DNA from: Clusia tigrina | Taxonomy: Eukaryota; Arthropoda; Insecta; Diptera; Clusiidae | NCBI GenBank assembly: GCA_920105625.2 | Contig: OV050032.1 | Span: 199,895,291-199,959,290 of the forward strand | Direction of reading: 5' to 3' | DNA: 64,000 nt | Shown: piece by piece, positions 43,557-55,205 of the stretch | Layout: each line of letters opens with the position of its first letter | Numbering within the stretch: the first letter of the stretch is position 1 | Notes under the pieces: model-generated | Told to the model about the DNA's origin: nothing | Database searches by the model: none | Seen by the model: the letters and a program-made list of their open reading frames with translations, nothing else | Made by a program: the position numbers and the translations under genes

Positions 43557-43958
43557 GGTCATTCATTCTGTACTTCATTCTACCTGTGGTTCATTCTACC
43601 TGTGCTCCATTCGACCTGTGCTTCATTCTACCAGTGCTTCATTCTGCCTGTGCTTCATTCTACCTGTGGTTCATTCTACCTGTGGTTCATTCTACCTGAA
43701 CTTTATTCTACCTGTGGGTCATTCTATCCGTGCTCCATTCTACCGGTGCTCCATTCTACCGGTGCTTCATTCTACTTGTGCTTCATTCTGCCTGTGCTTC
43801 ATTCTACCTGTACTCCATTCTTCCTTTGCTTCATTCTACCTGTGCTGCATTCTACCTGTGCTCCATTCTACCTGAGCTTCAATCCACCAGCGCTTCATTC
43901 CACCTGTACAACATTCTACCTGTGACTCATTCTACCTGTGCGTCATTCTACTTGTTCT
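43557..43958. repeat. 16-bp minisatellite born from RT codons, ~25 units
   Basis: The unit TTCATTCTACCTGTGC repeats about 25 times with substitutions (GGTTCATTC, CTCCATTC). It starts at the codons for FILPVL and ends with the normal TGTTCTTCTTTATGGCGCTG, coding VLLYGA. The unit is thus a copy of the RT motif codons. Confidence 0.93.
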
Positions 43959-44390
43959 TCTTTATGGCGCTGAGGCATATGTGGTATCGCCACAGCCGCT
44001 CTTCGAGTATTCGAGAGAAAAGTTCTACGCAAAAACTTTGGTCCTGTTCGAACTGATGACTACTATCGCATTCGAATGAACCGCGAGCTGTATGAGCTCC
44101 ACGCCGACATTGACGTAGTGCAGCGTTTAAACATTCAGCGATACGCTGGCTGGGTCATCTCCATCATATGGATGAAGAGGCTCCGGCGAAAAAGATATTT
44201 AAGACGAGAGCCGAAGGTCGACGACGAAGAGGGAGATCGTGCCTCCGTTAGATATACCAAGCTGATGGGGCACTAACCACGCTTGGTGTGGCTAATTGGA
44301 GAAGGCATGCGCGAACCAGATTCGCCTGGCAAAAGGTACTCAAATCGACCGTAACCCGACCACGGGTTGTAATGGTCACCTAAGGAGAAG

Positions 44391-44569
44391 AAGATTGTTC
44401 CACCATGCTCACAACGGACCCAACTGTTGGTCTAAGTGGCATCACTGTTTTCTAGGTGATGCGGCTGCCTGACCTGCCTTGTTCCACCTTGCTTGTCTCT
44501 TAATAATACTGTTATGTCCTTCGCCTTCGTCAATAAATTTATAGCTTTTACAATTATGTCCTGGTAATA
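44391..44569. other. Short spacer
   Basis: No feature recognised. Confidence 0.4.
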
Positions 44570-44700
44570 GGTAGGTAGGTTACATGGCTATCCTAAGATT
44601 CACTTAGACCTGTTCATGGCTCATTATGGCCTGTTCAAGGCCCATTGTGGCCGGTTTAAAGCCCATTGCGGCCTGTTCAAGGCCCATTGTGGTCCTGATA
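44570..44700 (-). mobile_element. LINE K, 3' UTR with internal duplications (K2)
   Basis: The minus strand reads CCACAATGGGCCTTGAACAG repeated about four times with 32-bp spacing, then GTCTAAGTGAATCTTAGGAT and a (CCTA)n tail at 44574-44590. K1 has one copy of the unit before its own GGCCTAAGTG. Confidence 0.75.
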
Positions 44701-46834
44701 ATAAGTGATTTAGAATAGCGGGGAAAGAAATCCTCACTGTAGATATCGTTTCATATTCTTGGTTAGTGTTTGACTTGTAGTTGAGTACCTTGGATCAATT
44801 ATTAGAATTACTATGGCATATATTCTATTCAGTAGATTTTCAGTTGGTTTTTATCAAAAGCATCTTCGTTTATATCCACGTAGACGCACTGAACAAGCCG
44901 TGTCTTTTGTAAGTTTAAGAATGGAACTTGTGGCTGATCTTCCCACATGGCAGCTTATGTATGGGATCAGTCACAATATGTGTCAGTTTAACATACACAT
45001 CGATCATCTTTTCCAGCCTCTTTCAATGATGATTGCATGATTTACGAAAGCATACGCAAATGCTGATCAGAGCCCGTAGGATACTACTTTAATTTCAGTG
45101 CCCAGTATAAAAGACAAGTCTCACTAATATGCAAATTGCGTGAAATCTTCTAAGAGAAATGATGATTCATGAAGAGATGATTCATGATTCATGAAGAGCT
45201 GATTCATTCGACCGGATGGGATGTCCGCGGTATACCACCATTTCACCATTACTGCCATTCAGAATTATCGCATCTGACATCAGTGCTTATCATACTCGAG
45301 TTGAAATACTTATCAATTGCCGCTTGCAGGGTCTGCTGCTCACACATCAAAGTCGGTCGGTAGACAAATATAAACAATGCAATAAAACTGATAACGCTCT
45401 GATTATGCGGCATATCATAAATAAACTATAAAAGTGTGAGGAACTGCGCTAGAGTACGATTAATTGAAAAAAAAACTGCTCTGAAAGCCAATAAGTCAAG
45501 AGTGTTATCTACGGACAGATAGAAACTGCAGGACCCTACATTAGTCATTTAGCTGTTGAGTCCACTAGATAAGGAAACTATAGGCAGGATAGAAATAAAA
45601 ATCTTCACAGCTCTTCTGAGGGTGTCTATCCACAGACTTGGAGGCAATTATTAGAAACACTGTTACCTGGAACTGCTAAGGAATGTGGAGAAGTAGCGGA
45701 GAATCCATCAACTTTTGCGGACAAAAGTCAACAGAAGCCCAATAGATATTGGAACAATCCTACAAAGCTATAAATCTTCTAGTATGAGTATGAGTGGAAT
45801 CATCATCTTATTTATAAGGAAATACAAGTCACTCTGATGATGACGGGTAAAAAAATGGAAGACAATCGACATATAATTATTTTACAAATTTGCTAATGAA
45901 CAAATACTAAACTGGATGAGTTTGAAAGATATTTGAACGAGTCAGCAGCAAACGCGATTCCAGCTAATCTGCATATACAGGTTGTAGGGTAAACAGAACT
46001 AAAATATCAATTTCTGTACAACAATTTTCTTTGTCCATTTTAAGTACAAACATCGCAAGCATCAATTGCATTGAAGGAGAATTTGGTGGCAGTGGGGTAA
46101 ACAAAGCCATTTCACTCAACACATCATGCCAGGCAATTCAATGCAATGCATTGTAATGCAGCCGTGTTGCTTGCTCTAAGCACACAATGGAAACAACAAC
46201 AACAACAACATCGGGAATACCAACAACTACAAAAACAGTCGGCTGACTTTTAACTTTTAGTGGCAAAGTGCAAATGTTTGCTTAAGGTGAAGCACACCTC
46301 CGCACATACGAGCACCGTGAACCGTTTGCTGACTGACGACTCGGCCACCGCGTTGTTAAATAATTGCACTGTAACTGTCAGCGACAATTGCTTCAATATT
46401 TATTTAACTGTCACTGGTGCGATTTGACAAGACAAATGATAAATGCAACCGACACACTCGACTTGCTAAACACACACGTGCAAACATACAACTGTATATT
46501 CATAGAGAGATATATGCACTGAAGTGGTGAACGGTCTTCGGGATGACATAAACGAGAAGTGAAGAGGTTAGTAATGTAAACAAATGTGGATGATATCGTA
46601 CATAGATAACTTTTGGTTTACTAGCAAATCCATTGATGATGACTAACTGAAGAGGTTGTCACGTTTCCGTCGCCGGAAACAGAAGCAATTGCCATGAAGA
46701 TAAATTTTAAAATATAATAAAAGTAAGCCAGGGAAATTGTGAGGAAATTTAAATGTTCAGAGTGCTACTGGGAGCGGAAAATACCAACGGAAAGTCGGGA
46801 ATAATTAGTGGCTCAAGAACTGAACGATTTAAAA
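44701..46834. other. Non-coding, nothing recognised
   Basis: AT-rich DNA with a small ATGATTCATGAAGAG repeat (45160-45205) and a CAA run at 46194-46210. No coding feature. Confidence 0.45.
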
Positions 46835-47068
46835 GAAAGAAAGTTTGAGAGAACGAATTCAAAGAAAGAAAATTTGAGAGAACGAATTAAGAGAAAGAAA
46901 ATTTGAAAGAAAGAATTAAAAGAAAGAAAATTTAAGAGAAAGAAAGGAAATTTGAGAGAACGAATTAAAAGAAAGATAATTTGAAAGAAAGAATTAAAAG
47001 AAAGAAAATTTAAGAGAAAGAAAGGAAATTTGAGAGAACGAATTAAAAGAAAGAAAATTTGAGAGAAC
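46835..47068. repeat. Purine-rich ~31-bp minisatellite
   Basis: GAAAGAAAATTTGAGAGAAC plus GAATTAAAA units repeat about eight times with length variants. One strand is almost pure A/G. Confidence 0.88.
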
Positions 47069-47149
47069 TCGAAAAACTCGTGCCTATAAAAAGTAATCAC
47101 ATTGAGCTGCAGATGGCAAGGTCCATGCCTTAGAGTCATGTGCTAGAGA

Positions 47150-47875
47150 AAGTCTACGTAGGGACACCCGTAGTACCAAACCAAGCTATTCTTTCAGGTA
47201 GCCAGGCAGTTCTACGGCCATTAATAAACTTCTTATTCCAATCAAAGCTGGTCTGCGAATGCTCTAGGCTCCTGCACACCCTAGCAGCGAGAGACTCTGT
47301 TACGCTAATGTGGTTACCGGGACATGAGGTCGAGATTACTCATTGACCCTGAACACTTCAAGGTAGATGCTATTCTCAACCTGAGCAAAAATGTTATTAC
47401 TCTTTACTGAACTTTTAACAGGACACTGTAGACTCAATTAGCATTTGAGACAAATAGGCGTGGTAGAAAATGATTCCGACCGACTCTGTCGAGAGGAGCA
47501 GGAAACAGCGGAAAACATTCTATGCATTTTCCCAGCTGCGGCAAGCTGCAGACTTAACTACCTAGGCATCGCGTTCTTAGCTAGGCAGCGAGTTCTTAGC
47601 CGGCCAGCGTGTCCTTAGGTAGGCAGCGGGTTCTTAGATAGGCAGTGGGTTCTTAGCTAGGCATCGGGTTCTTAGAAAGGCAGTGGGCTCTTAGCTAGGC
47701 AGCGGGTTCTCAGCTAGGCAGCGGGTTGTTAACTAGGCAGCGGGTTCTTAGGTCCAAATCACCCAGTTAAAATTAAGCCTTCAGCAGTTACGAGATTTAT
47801 AAATAGTCTAGAATTGCTATAGTTGGGTACGAGGCTGCACAACAGATCTCTCAGGTCGTGGTGCTCTTTTAACCT
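47150..47875 (+). mobile_element. LINE T, RNase H end, zinc-knuckle and C-terminus
   Basis: The plus strand reads ILSGSQAVLRPLINFLFQSK, LVCECSRLLHTLAARDSVTL and MWLPGHEVEI (RNase H C-terminal half), then LLTGHCRLN, IGVVENDSDRLCREEQETAE and NILCIFPAAASCRLNYLGIA (decayed knuckle). A 19-bp minisatellite (47562-47750) interrupts the frame; the C-terminus resumes as HPVKIKPSAVTRFINSLELL and stop. A short UTR follows (ACAACAGATCTCTCAGG). Confidence 0.82.
47562..47750. repeat. 19-bp minisatellite inside LINE T
   Basis: Units GGCAGCGGGTTCTTAGCTA repeat ten times. The first comes from the codons that follow the knuckle (CTACCTAGGCATCGCGTTCT). Confidence 0.9.
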
Positions 47876-48429
47876 GTAAAATATCTCGCATCAATGATAT
47901 TGAATAATGATGATATTTTGTGTGAATTTTGCTATTCACTCTTACTCTATGAATAGGATTCTGTATCAGTGATTACAGTACATGTATGCTGGGCCTGGAC
48001 ACTAGGAGCCCATTGTTATCAATAACATCTCTAGTACATCAGTTGGAGTCGAAATATCAGCTAATATGCTGATCATTTAATATCCTGATCTTATAATATC
48101 CTGTGTCATATAAGAATTATTCAATCCACAGTTTTATTCTGGTAAGGTTAGGTTGCGAAGGCGTGTACGGATACGGTATCCGAACTTCCACTCGGAGACA
48201 TCTATGTCCATTGTGAGTGCCTTTAAAAATACCAAGAGGAGGCATACTCGTCCTTACCTTCGATTTCCGTATTCATTGGAAGTAGCATCCCTATTAAACT
48301 AGTTAGTTTTCCAAATGAAAGTGAGGAGACCCGATAAGTCCACCGTCATTATCTCTGTTAAGCATGTGTATAAGCACGACCCCAAACATTAAAGTCGTTT
48401 CAACTGTAGTCTTGGATATTGACATAGAA
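47876..48429. other. Non-coding, nothing recognised
   Basis: Unique sequence; a short GGTTAGGTT occurs at 48146-48154 but no LINE body is attached that I can recognise. Confidence 0.4.
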
Positions 48430-49740
48430 AGTGATGAATCTATTCAATCTTTTCTTCAACATGGAAACTCCTGCGTAGCCTGCTCGACGGAATAAGCCAA
48501 CGTTGAAGCATTGTTGCGATAGTACTATGCCCGGTAATGACCCCCGCAAGCACCCTTACTGCAGGTTTGTTGAGTCCTAATAGAACCTTCGTTCTCTTCA
48601 TGTCTAACCTGGGCCATAAGGCCAGTGAGACTTCACAGTCGTCACGATTAGTCCGTAAGTTGCTTGTCACCGCAATAGGGAATTCATCTATGATCCTAAA
48701 CAGTTCACATATCGGGATTTGTATTGAGGTATTTGTTTTGTTAATGTCCATTTCAGAGCCCCTTCTGTCCATTTCGTCCGCTAATTCATTCCCTTCTATA
48801 TTGCTATGTACGGGAAATCAGCAAAGTGAGACCTTGTGGGTTCTAATGTTCAGTAGTGAGGCACGACAACTTCGGTTTAACTGTCTTGGATTCTATTGCC
48901 TTAAGCGCCGCCTGACTACCCACACAGATAGTGATATTCGAGGGTCACGCAATCCCAATTGCACAGATTTCGGCCTGAAAGACGCTGCATGTGTCAGGCA
49001 GCCGATATGACTGTCTTGCCTGCAAGCCTTCCGAGAAGACACCCGCCCCCGTTCCACTCTCCATCTTTGAGCCGTCAGTGTAGATGATAATGGCAGAATT
49101 ACCCGTTACAGAGCTTGACTCCCAGTCTTTCCTGGTTGGATAGAGAGTTGGAATTCTAGCTGTAAAGTCTAGAGTTGAAGTCATGTAGTCTGCAGCCATT
49201 TCTAAGTCAGCGGTAACTAACCTTTGACCCTTCCGCTTTGTTTCGCTCAAAATTGTGCGGTGTCCTTAGTTGGTATGATTTCCATGCGTTGCACTCGCTT
49301 AGTTTGAGAGCACACTTGGCGGCACAACCCTGAATGGACTCCCCGATTGGTAAGAGGTGAAATAATATATTTAAGCCTTCTTGAGGCTCGCTGCTTACAG
49401 CCCCTGAAATTCCCAGGCTAGCAAGTCTTTGTACATTTCCAATACGGTTCTTATTACATTTCCTTCCCAACGCCTGCCACCACACGATGGACCCGTAGAC
49501 GATAATTGGTCTAGTGATTGTGGTGTACATCCCATACACAATGTGCGGTGACTATCCCTATCCTTTTACAGGTATAGTAAGCAGCCAAACCCTTCTTTGT
49601 TCTTTCTTGAATATTCTTTCTCCAATTTAACTTGGAGTCTAGATATGTACCTAAGTATCTTGCTTCTGAAGAAAGATTCAACGTTACTCTACCTAACTTT
49701 GGCAAAGGGAACTCAGGGATTTTTGACTTCCTGGGCATTT
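48430..49740 (-). mobile_element. LINE G, RT C-terminus and RNase H
   Basis: The minus strand reads SSEARYLGTYLDSKLNWRKN and IQERTKKGLAAYYTCKRIG (RT thumb), MYTTITRPIIVYGSIVWWQA, QRLASLGISGAVSSEPQEG, then RNase H with IIIYTDGSKMESGTGAGVFS (first Asp) and YRLPDTCSVFQAEICAIG (Glu). Further on come LDMKRTKVLLGLNKPAVRVL and AGVITGHSTIATMLQRW, where the knuckle should follow but is lost. Three frame breaks. The upstream RT palm is missing. Confidence 0.9.
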
Positions 49741-49743
49741 CTT

Positions 49744-49832
49744 ACAATGGGCATCAATGCCTAAGTGCTTGGAGGCCTCCTTATTCGGCGGTTCTCCGGC
49801 TACCGCACTTCTATCTATCTATCTAATCATTC
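49744..49832 (+). mobile_element. Short LINE 3' end with ATCT tail
   Basis: CAATGGGCATCAATGCCTAA, GTGCTTGGAGGCCTCC and a (ATCT)n tail at 49811-49827. It is the single-copy relative, inverted, of each unit in the array at 5663-6128. The plus orientation is opposite to LINE G next to it. Confidence 0.75.
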
Positions 49833-52654
49833 GCTTCATCAATACCATTATCATCACAGCGAAACCTTTTGTCACCGAGCAAACTCTTCAAATTGGGATG
49901 GGACTAAAGAGGAGAGTGTTTTCGCAACATAAGCAAAAGTTGACTCCCTTCAATGTCGGTGTTAATACTAGTAGTTAATACTAGAAACTAGTGATCTGTC
50001 TGAAATTTGAAACTTGAACTATGAAATGATGCCAGATTTGAAAACGTGGTCACTATATAGTCAGAGACATACACTCTCTTCTACACGCAAGTATCACACT
50101 TAGTCTAAGTACTCTTTAAGTTTAGCTTTAAACTTAGCTAGTAAGGTTAGTCTGTAACTGACCGTGTTACATCAGCAATGGAGGAAAATAAGTACTGAGA
50201 AACCTACAAAGAAGTTGAACACAGTCATCTGCCATACAGGCACAATGTCACAAGAGTTTCCAACCAAATTTGGGAACGATCCATAGGAATCTTGGGCCTA
50301 TTTCTAACTATATGCTCATATGTCCTTATCACTGCAACGATATTTGCCAGAGTAATTACCCACAAGAACTTCAACACTTCTCAGCTGGGAATTGGACATT
50401 TATAATGAAGTGACTTTAGTGGACAGTCAATCGAGTCGGCCCAATTTTAAGGAGATTTCCTCGACTTATTTTTGTTGTTGCTTTAGTTTTATTTTGAAAC
50501 GGCGATTTAATGACTTTCGCACGTCCGTGCAATAAAACTTTTTAATATCTCATTTCTTCAATTGTCAGCTTGACATTTTTTCTTTTGCGGCGGTTTTGCG
50601 TTCAGTCAGTTTTTATCTGTCATGGCCTGGCGATGTTCCTGGTGCTGCTGGTGTGGCAGTCGTCATCGTTGTTGTCGTTGGTTTCTTAGCATTTTAATTA
50701 CTCTGTCAGTCAGCATGTAATAGCGTCATAAGCTTTACTGCTCCATTTAGATAAGCGACTTTTTTTGAAAGACTCTTCTTTTATGTGTAAATTAAGCAAT
50801 TTACGCGAGAACGAATGAGCGCGCAAGTACTCATACTTAACAACAATTTTCCTTTTGTAATTACAAAACAATTGTCATCGCGGTGTTTTTCTACGATTGT
50901 TTTTGTGGCTCAGGTATGTGTGTGTTTTTGTGTGTGTGTGTTTGTATGTGCTTTGTGAGTACGTTGTGAGTACGTTGTGAGTACCGTCAAATGCTTGCAA
51001 TAACTCTGTGGAATTGCTGTCACGACCTTCCTCCACAGCTACGCCATTCATCAGTAGTGTGACGTAGATCAGTTTTATGATTGCTTTCCACAGAAGGATT
51101 AACTTTCTGACAGTTCATTCAGATAAGTTTTCAATTTCCAGAGAATTGGTTTCACAGCTTAACTCGTCTTAACTGTAAAGTCGTACATTTTGTCATCAAA
51201 CGTTTTCAGAGTCAATGGCGTATATTGAAGAAGGAACAAATTATAGTTATGATAAGTTTCCTGCAACCGCCCCATGCCGCGCTGTGCTGCATGCTGCTGC
51301 TTATGTGTACTTTTGTAATAAAACCTGTCCGCATAATTGCTCATTCAGTGCACTGCAACTGCACGGCATACAAAAACTCTCTGAAACACTGAGCATACTC
51401 AAAGAAAGAAAAAGTCATTAAAGATGAACAACCGAACAAAAGATCAGATCCTAACAAAAGATAAAATATATTTGCAAAAACCAACAACAACAACAACAAC
51501 AACAACGACAACAGCAACAGCAGCAGCAGCAAAAAAAGAAGATAGAGGAAAAAATCAGTTGGCAAAAGTTGCTGCAGCATGCAACATGACATTAAAGAAC
51601 TGAGGGTACTTTTTAAATCGAGCGCAAATTACAGTGTGCCATAAGTGAAGATTGTCGAAGATCAGCAAACGTTGTCCAGTCAGCAACAATAACCACAACA
51701 GACGATCGACAATGCACAACATAAATATGTACTTACATACACACACATACACATACATATACATATACATATAAACGCTCAAACTTATCTTTATACTGGG
51801 GCAAACTAACCTCAGGTGAGCAAAAGCAGTTCTGCGCTTATGTGATCAAAAAATGCGATCGACGAATCGATCGATTGGATCGATGGGGGAATGCGTCCAT
51901 TAGATATGGCTCGCCAAAGTGATTTCCGCTTCTTGTGTGCACCTTTTTCAAAATGCACACAAATATGCGTAATGTGACTGGTAAGCGCCTAACAAGCCGC
52001 ATACACAAGTGTACGGGAAAAATGTAGGGTACCTCTTAGAAGAAAGTCCTGCTAAATTCTTCATTGAACTGCGTGCCACTGTAGAAGAAATACTGTAAAT
52101 AACTACAACTGATGTCCGACAAGAAATGTATTGTTAAGAAAATTACTTACTGACTTTCGTGGACTAAGCGCAGAATCTGCGAAACATCTCGTTATCGGGT
52201 TACGACCGGACTTAAGAAAATTAGTCTATGTGAATCGTTTGGAACACTGAATTAATACTAAAAAGTAATACTAAAAAATCGGCTTTGAAAAATTATGTGT
52301 AGTGTATCTGGTTTAAATTAACAGCGATTGGCGTGAATACTATTCAAAAAAGTTTAACTTAACAAAACTATTTATCAAATGTCTTTCTGAATCGAACCGA
52401 TCGATGTGGATATCATCTTCATCCCTTTTAACAGCTTTAGAGATACGCATATTTTAGAACGTTGATCACTTCAATCAATGAGTACATTGGACTTTACCCT
52501 CACTGACTTGTCAGTAATGATTCATATGTATGCATCATTACAGAGAAGGATGGCTTTAGCACCACATATTACGCATTTAGATGCAATTTGCATGCAACTC
52601 GTATGCCTGTTTAGTCATGAATAGTTTATCGCATTTATGAATATGAATATTTTA
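49833..52654. other. Non-coding; CAA and dinucleotide repeats
   Basis: A TGTGTG run lies at 50917-50945, CAA/CAG at 51482-51532, and CATACA/ATACAT at 51735-51772. 50460-50720 is GTTGTTG-rich. Frames overlap on both strands and are low-complexity. Nothing coding is supported. Confidence 0.45.
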
Positions 52655-52860
52655 GGAGTAGATAGATAGATAGATAGATAGATAGATTTAAAAGTGTTAT
52701 ACACTGCGACCTCAAAGATTTATTGTGATGCCCCTATTTTTCTGAAAGATGAGGATAGTCTCATCTATAAATCTTCTATCAGGTTATTTTTCCACAGGAA
52801 TTCATATATTTTGGAGGAATAAAGTTGAGGTTTCTTTCTCATATCTAAGATATTTCTTTT
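52655..52860 (-). mobile_element. LINE A, 3' end (copy A3)
   Basis: A GATA run at 52661-52687 (the ATCT tail on the minus strand) is followed by TTATTGTGATGCCC, GATGAGGATAGTCTCATCTA and CACAGGAATTCATATATTTT, matching A1 at 1290-1390. Only UTR and the last ORF2 codons remain. Confidence 0.85.
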
Positions 52861-53404
52861 GTTGCTCCAAGTAATTTTGAGCTACAAGCAAGGAAAAATA
52901 ATATTCTAGTACACTAAATTTCTAGAATCATAGTTTATGTTGTTGAAACATTGCTGATCTATACTGAAACTTTGGCTCCATAGGGATACAGGATCTACTG
53001 AGATATGATCACAGATCTAATCTATTTAAAGAATAACAAAAAATGGTACACCAAATATAATACATGGGATGTATTCAGGTGTGGGTGTTACAATTGACAA
53101 ATTTGTCCGATCAAGTGAGATGAGAGAATATCTAAATAATGGGTCTCCTTAGGAGTTCCAATTAAACTATATGAACTAAGAAGTGTGTGGTAATACACCA
53201 GACACCAGAGTGGAAATCTACTTACGTACTGTTCAATGGTTTTACTACCTCCAAACAATGAACGAAATTTGAACATATTGTTATGTAATCGCCTTTCAGA
53301 TAATTTATACCAAGCTCAATACTTAGATTCGCATCACTGGATTGTGTAATAAGCAAACAAATGCTTCTTCAGTTAGAACAATTGGCTTTATTAGTATTCG
53401 TCGA
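52861..53404. other. Non-coding, nothing recognised
   Basis: No feature supported. Confidence 0.4.
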
Positions 53405-53735
53405 ACTCATTTATTCTTTTCTTTCAAGCACCGATCCCTGGGGAACACCTCCGATAATCTTGAGCGACTTCACACCATTTTCAGACTGGTAGAGCAAGAT
53501 CCTGTCGCTGAAATAGCTGGCAATCATTCGCCTCTGGTATATGGGTACCCGAAACTCTGCTAACGCCCTGGTTATGCGTTCCCAGCTAGCTGAGATAAAA
53601 GCGTTTTTTACATCTAGGGTGACCACAAGGCAATACCTCTTGGTTCCACCCCTCCATCGTTTCCCCTGGATCACTTTTTTAGCCGTCTGGACAAGTTCGT
53701 CCAACTCACTAACGTCCCCTCTGCGACGATCACTT
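53405..53735 (-). mobile_element. R1-like LINE, RT palm fragment
   Basis: The minus strand reads DELVQTAKKVIQGKRWRGGT, YCLVVTLDVKNAFISASWER (palm motif A with Asp), VPIYQRRMIASYFSDRILLY and GGVPQGSVL (motif B). TLDVKNAF and GGVPQGSVL are typical of R1-type LINEs. On the 5' side the frame joins directly to repeat S2, which would require loss of the ORF1, endonuclease and RT N-terminus if S is its leader. Confidence 0.88.
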
Positions 53736-54060
53736 GAAAACTCTCGTTGCTAATACGACGCTCACGCTGCTTGCTGCCACTCTCAGGATTCGGCTATGAT
53801 CACTCTGCCACTGGTTTTGCTAATCTGCTACTACGATGTTCACTTTCGGCTACGCTCACGGTTTCACTGGTGCTGCGATTTTCACTTGGTCACTTTTACT
53901 TGTTGACTGATCCGGATGTCAACTGTGCAATCGCTTATATACTTCTTGTATACAATAAACTTCCATTAGCCTTTGAACGCAGTGACGCATGCCTTCTCGC
54001 GTGTGTTTTCTTAGGGGTTGATATCGACGCTCGCCCTAAAACCATTAACTAATCAGATGG
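53736..54060 (-). mobile_element. Promoter-bearing repeat S, copy 2
   Basis: Matches S1 over about 300 bp and continues further downstream (CCGAATCCTGAGAGTGGCAG, TTTTCAAGTGATCGTCGCAG) up to the RT fragment. It may be the 5' UTR of that LINE or an LTR that landed next to it. Confidence 0.7.
53906..53941 (-). promoter_or_regulatory. TATA box and initiator of repeat S2
   Basis: On the minus strand TATATAA (53941-53935) and TCAGT (53910-53906), 33 bp apart as in S1. Confidence 0.6.
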
Positions 54061-54184
54061 CGTGTTGATTTCGAAACAATATATAATCAGCTTTGTCTGG
54101 AACAGCCACAGTGACCAAGTGAAAAGAATGCATTTCAAAGACATCATAATTTTTTCCAATAAAAAAATATATTTTAAGGTTATA
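54061..54184. other. Short spacer
   Basis: No feature recognised. Confidence 0.4.
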
Positions 54185-55205
54185 GAAAACGAGATATAGT
54201 CATACTATCGGACAGTGAAGCTGCCCTTCGGGCATTAAACTCGTATACAGTAGACTCCAAGCTAGTATGGGAATGTATTAGGACACTGAATCAGCTGGGC
54301 AAGAACACTAAAGTCAGCCTTTGCTGGGCCCCAGGACACTGGGGTGTCCACGGTAACGAGCAGGCCGACGAGTTCGCCAGGTTGGGAGCCGTCACACCAA
54401 TGATAGGGCCAGAACCGTAGTGTGGTATAGGTAAAGGAGTCTGGCAACACAATCTTAGGGAACAAGAAAGCCAACAGAGACAGGAACTATTGTATAAGCC
54501 ATCTAGGTCCAGCTAAGAGGGACTGAGGCACTCGAATAGGTTCCTGTGCTTCAACGCTGAAAATACTAAATTGGCCCTAGCACTGAGAAGAAATCAACCG
54601 AGGATATTTCTTCTCAATGAGCACCATCATAGAATGGGCCTCGCTGACACCAAATTGTGCAGATTTTGCCTAGAAGATGATGAGTCTATGGGGCATCTAA
54701 TCGCCAGTTGCCCGGCCCTTGCACGAACAAGAGTAAAGCAACTCGGCAAACATTTTCTCGGAGATGACGACCTGACGCAAACATCGCAGACTGGTCTGAA
54801 AAGCACCTCGGCAAACAATTTCTCGGAGATCACGACCGGATGCAAACATCGCAGACTGGTCTGAAAAGCACCTCGACAAATAGTTTCTCGGAGATGACGA
54901 TCTGATGCAAACAACGCAGACTGGTCTGAAAAGCACCTCGGCAAACAGTTTCTCGGAGATGACGATCTGATGCAACCATCGCAGACTGGTCTGAAAAGCA
55001 CCTCGACAAATAGTTTCTCGGAGATGACGATCTGATGCAACCATCGCAGACTGGTCTGAAAAGCACCTCGGCAAACATCGCAGACTGGTCTGATTAAATT
55101 CCTGAGCACAGTAATTATTAATTGAAGGAATGGGCTGGCACAATAGATCTCTGTGGTCACAGTGCTTAAGGGCAATGCCCCAACCCTCAACATTACATTA
55201 CATTA
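54185..55205 (+). mobile_element. LINE H, RNase H C-terminus, knuckle and 3' end (H1)
   Basis: The plus strand reads LSDSEAALRALNSYTVDSKL, VWECIRTLNQLGKNTKVSLC and WAPGHWGVHGNEQADEFARL (RNase H, with catalytic Asp residues), then after linker FLLNEHHHRMGLADTKLCRF and CLEDDESMGHLIASCPALAR (intact CxxC...HxxxxC knuckle). RTRVKQLGKHFLGDDDLTQT starts a 65-bp tandem array (54742-55090). The 3' UTR has GGAATGGGCTGGCACAATAG and ends CATTACATTACATTA. A stop after GPEP and a frame change break it. RT is absent. Confidence 0.9.
54742..55090. repeat. 65-bp tandem array in the ORF2 end of LINE H1
   Basis: The unit (CACCTCGGCAAACA, TTTCTCGGAGATGACGA, GCAAACATCGCAGACTGGTC) repeats five to six times; the last is partial. 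H2 shows fewer than two units. The unit comes from the codons just after the knuckle. Confidence 0.93.

Larger units (their letters stand above)
42850..44390 (+). mobile_element. LINE I, RT and ORF2 C-terminus, twice interrupted
   Basis: The plus strand reads GYRQGAPLSCDLFNFIMEGM, GVQLFGYADDINIIGRT (catalytic YADD), then a poly(A) retroposon (43141-43245), then TAVFNAIEKESSKVGLTKNE, KTNYMLSPYSGARRLGS, EFAYLGTAVRTNNEVSLEMK, ANRCYYGLSKQ. A minisatellite (43557-43958) follows in the motif ILPVLLYGAEA, and the sequence ends with NRELYELHADIDVVQRLNIQ, RYAGWVISI and WRRHARTRFAWQKVLKST. The clade is not certain. Several frameshifts and the two insertions make it inactive. Confidence 0.87.

Noticed and set aside
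46813..47139. A 108-residue Phe/Leu-rich minus-strand frame resembling a membrane protein
   Set aside because: It is translated from the purine-rich 31-bp minisatellite.
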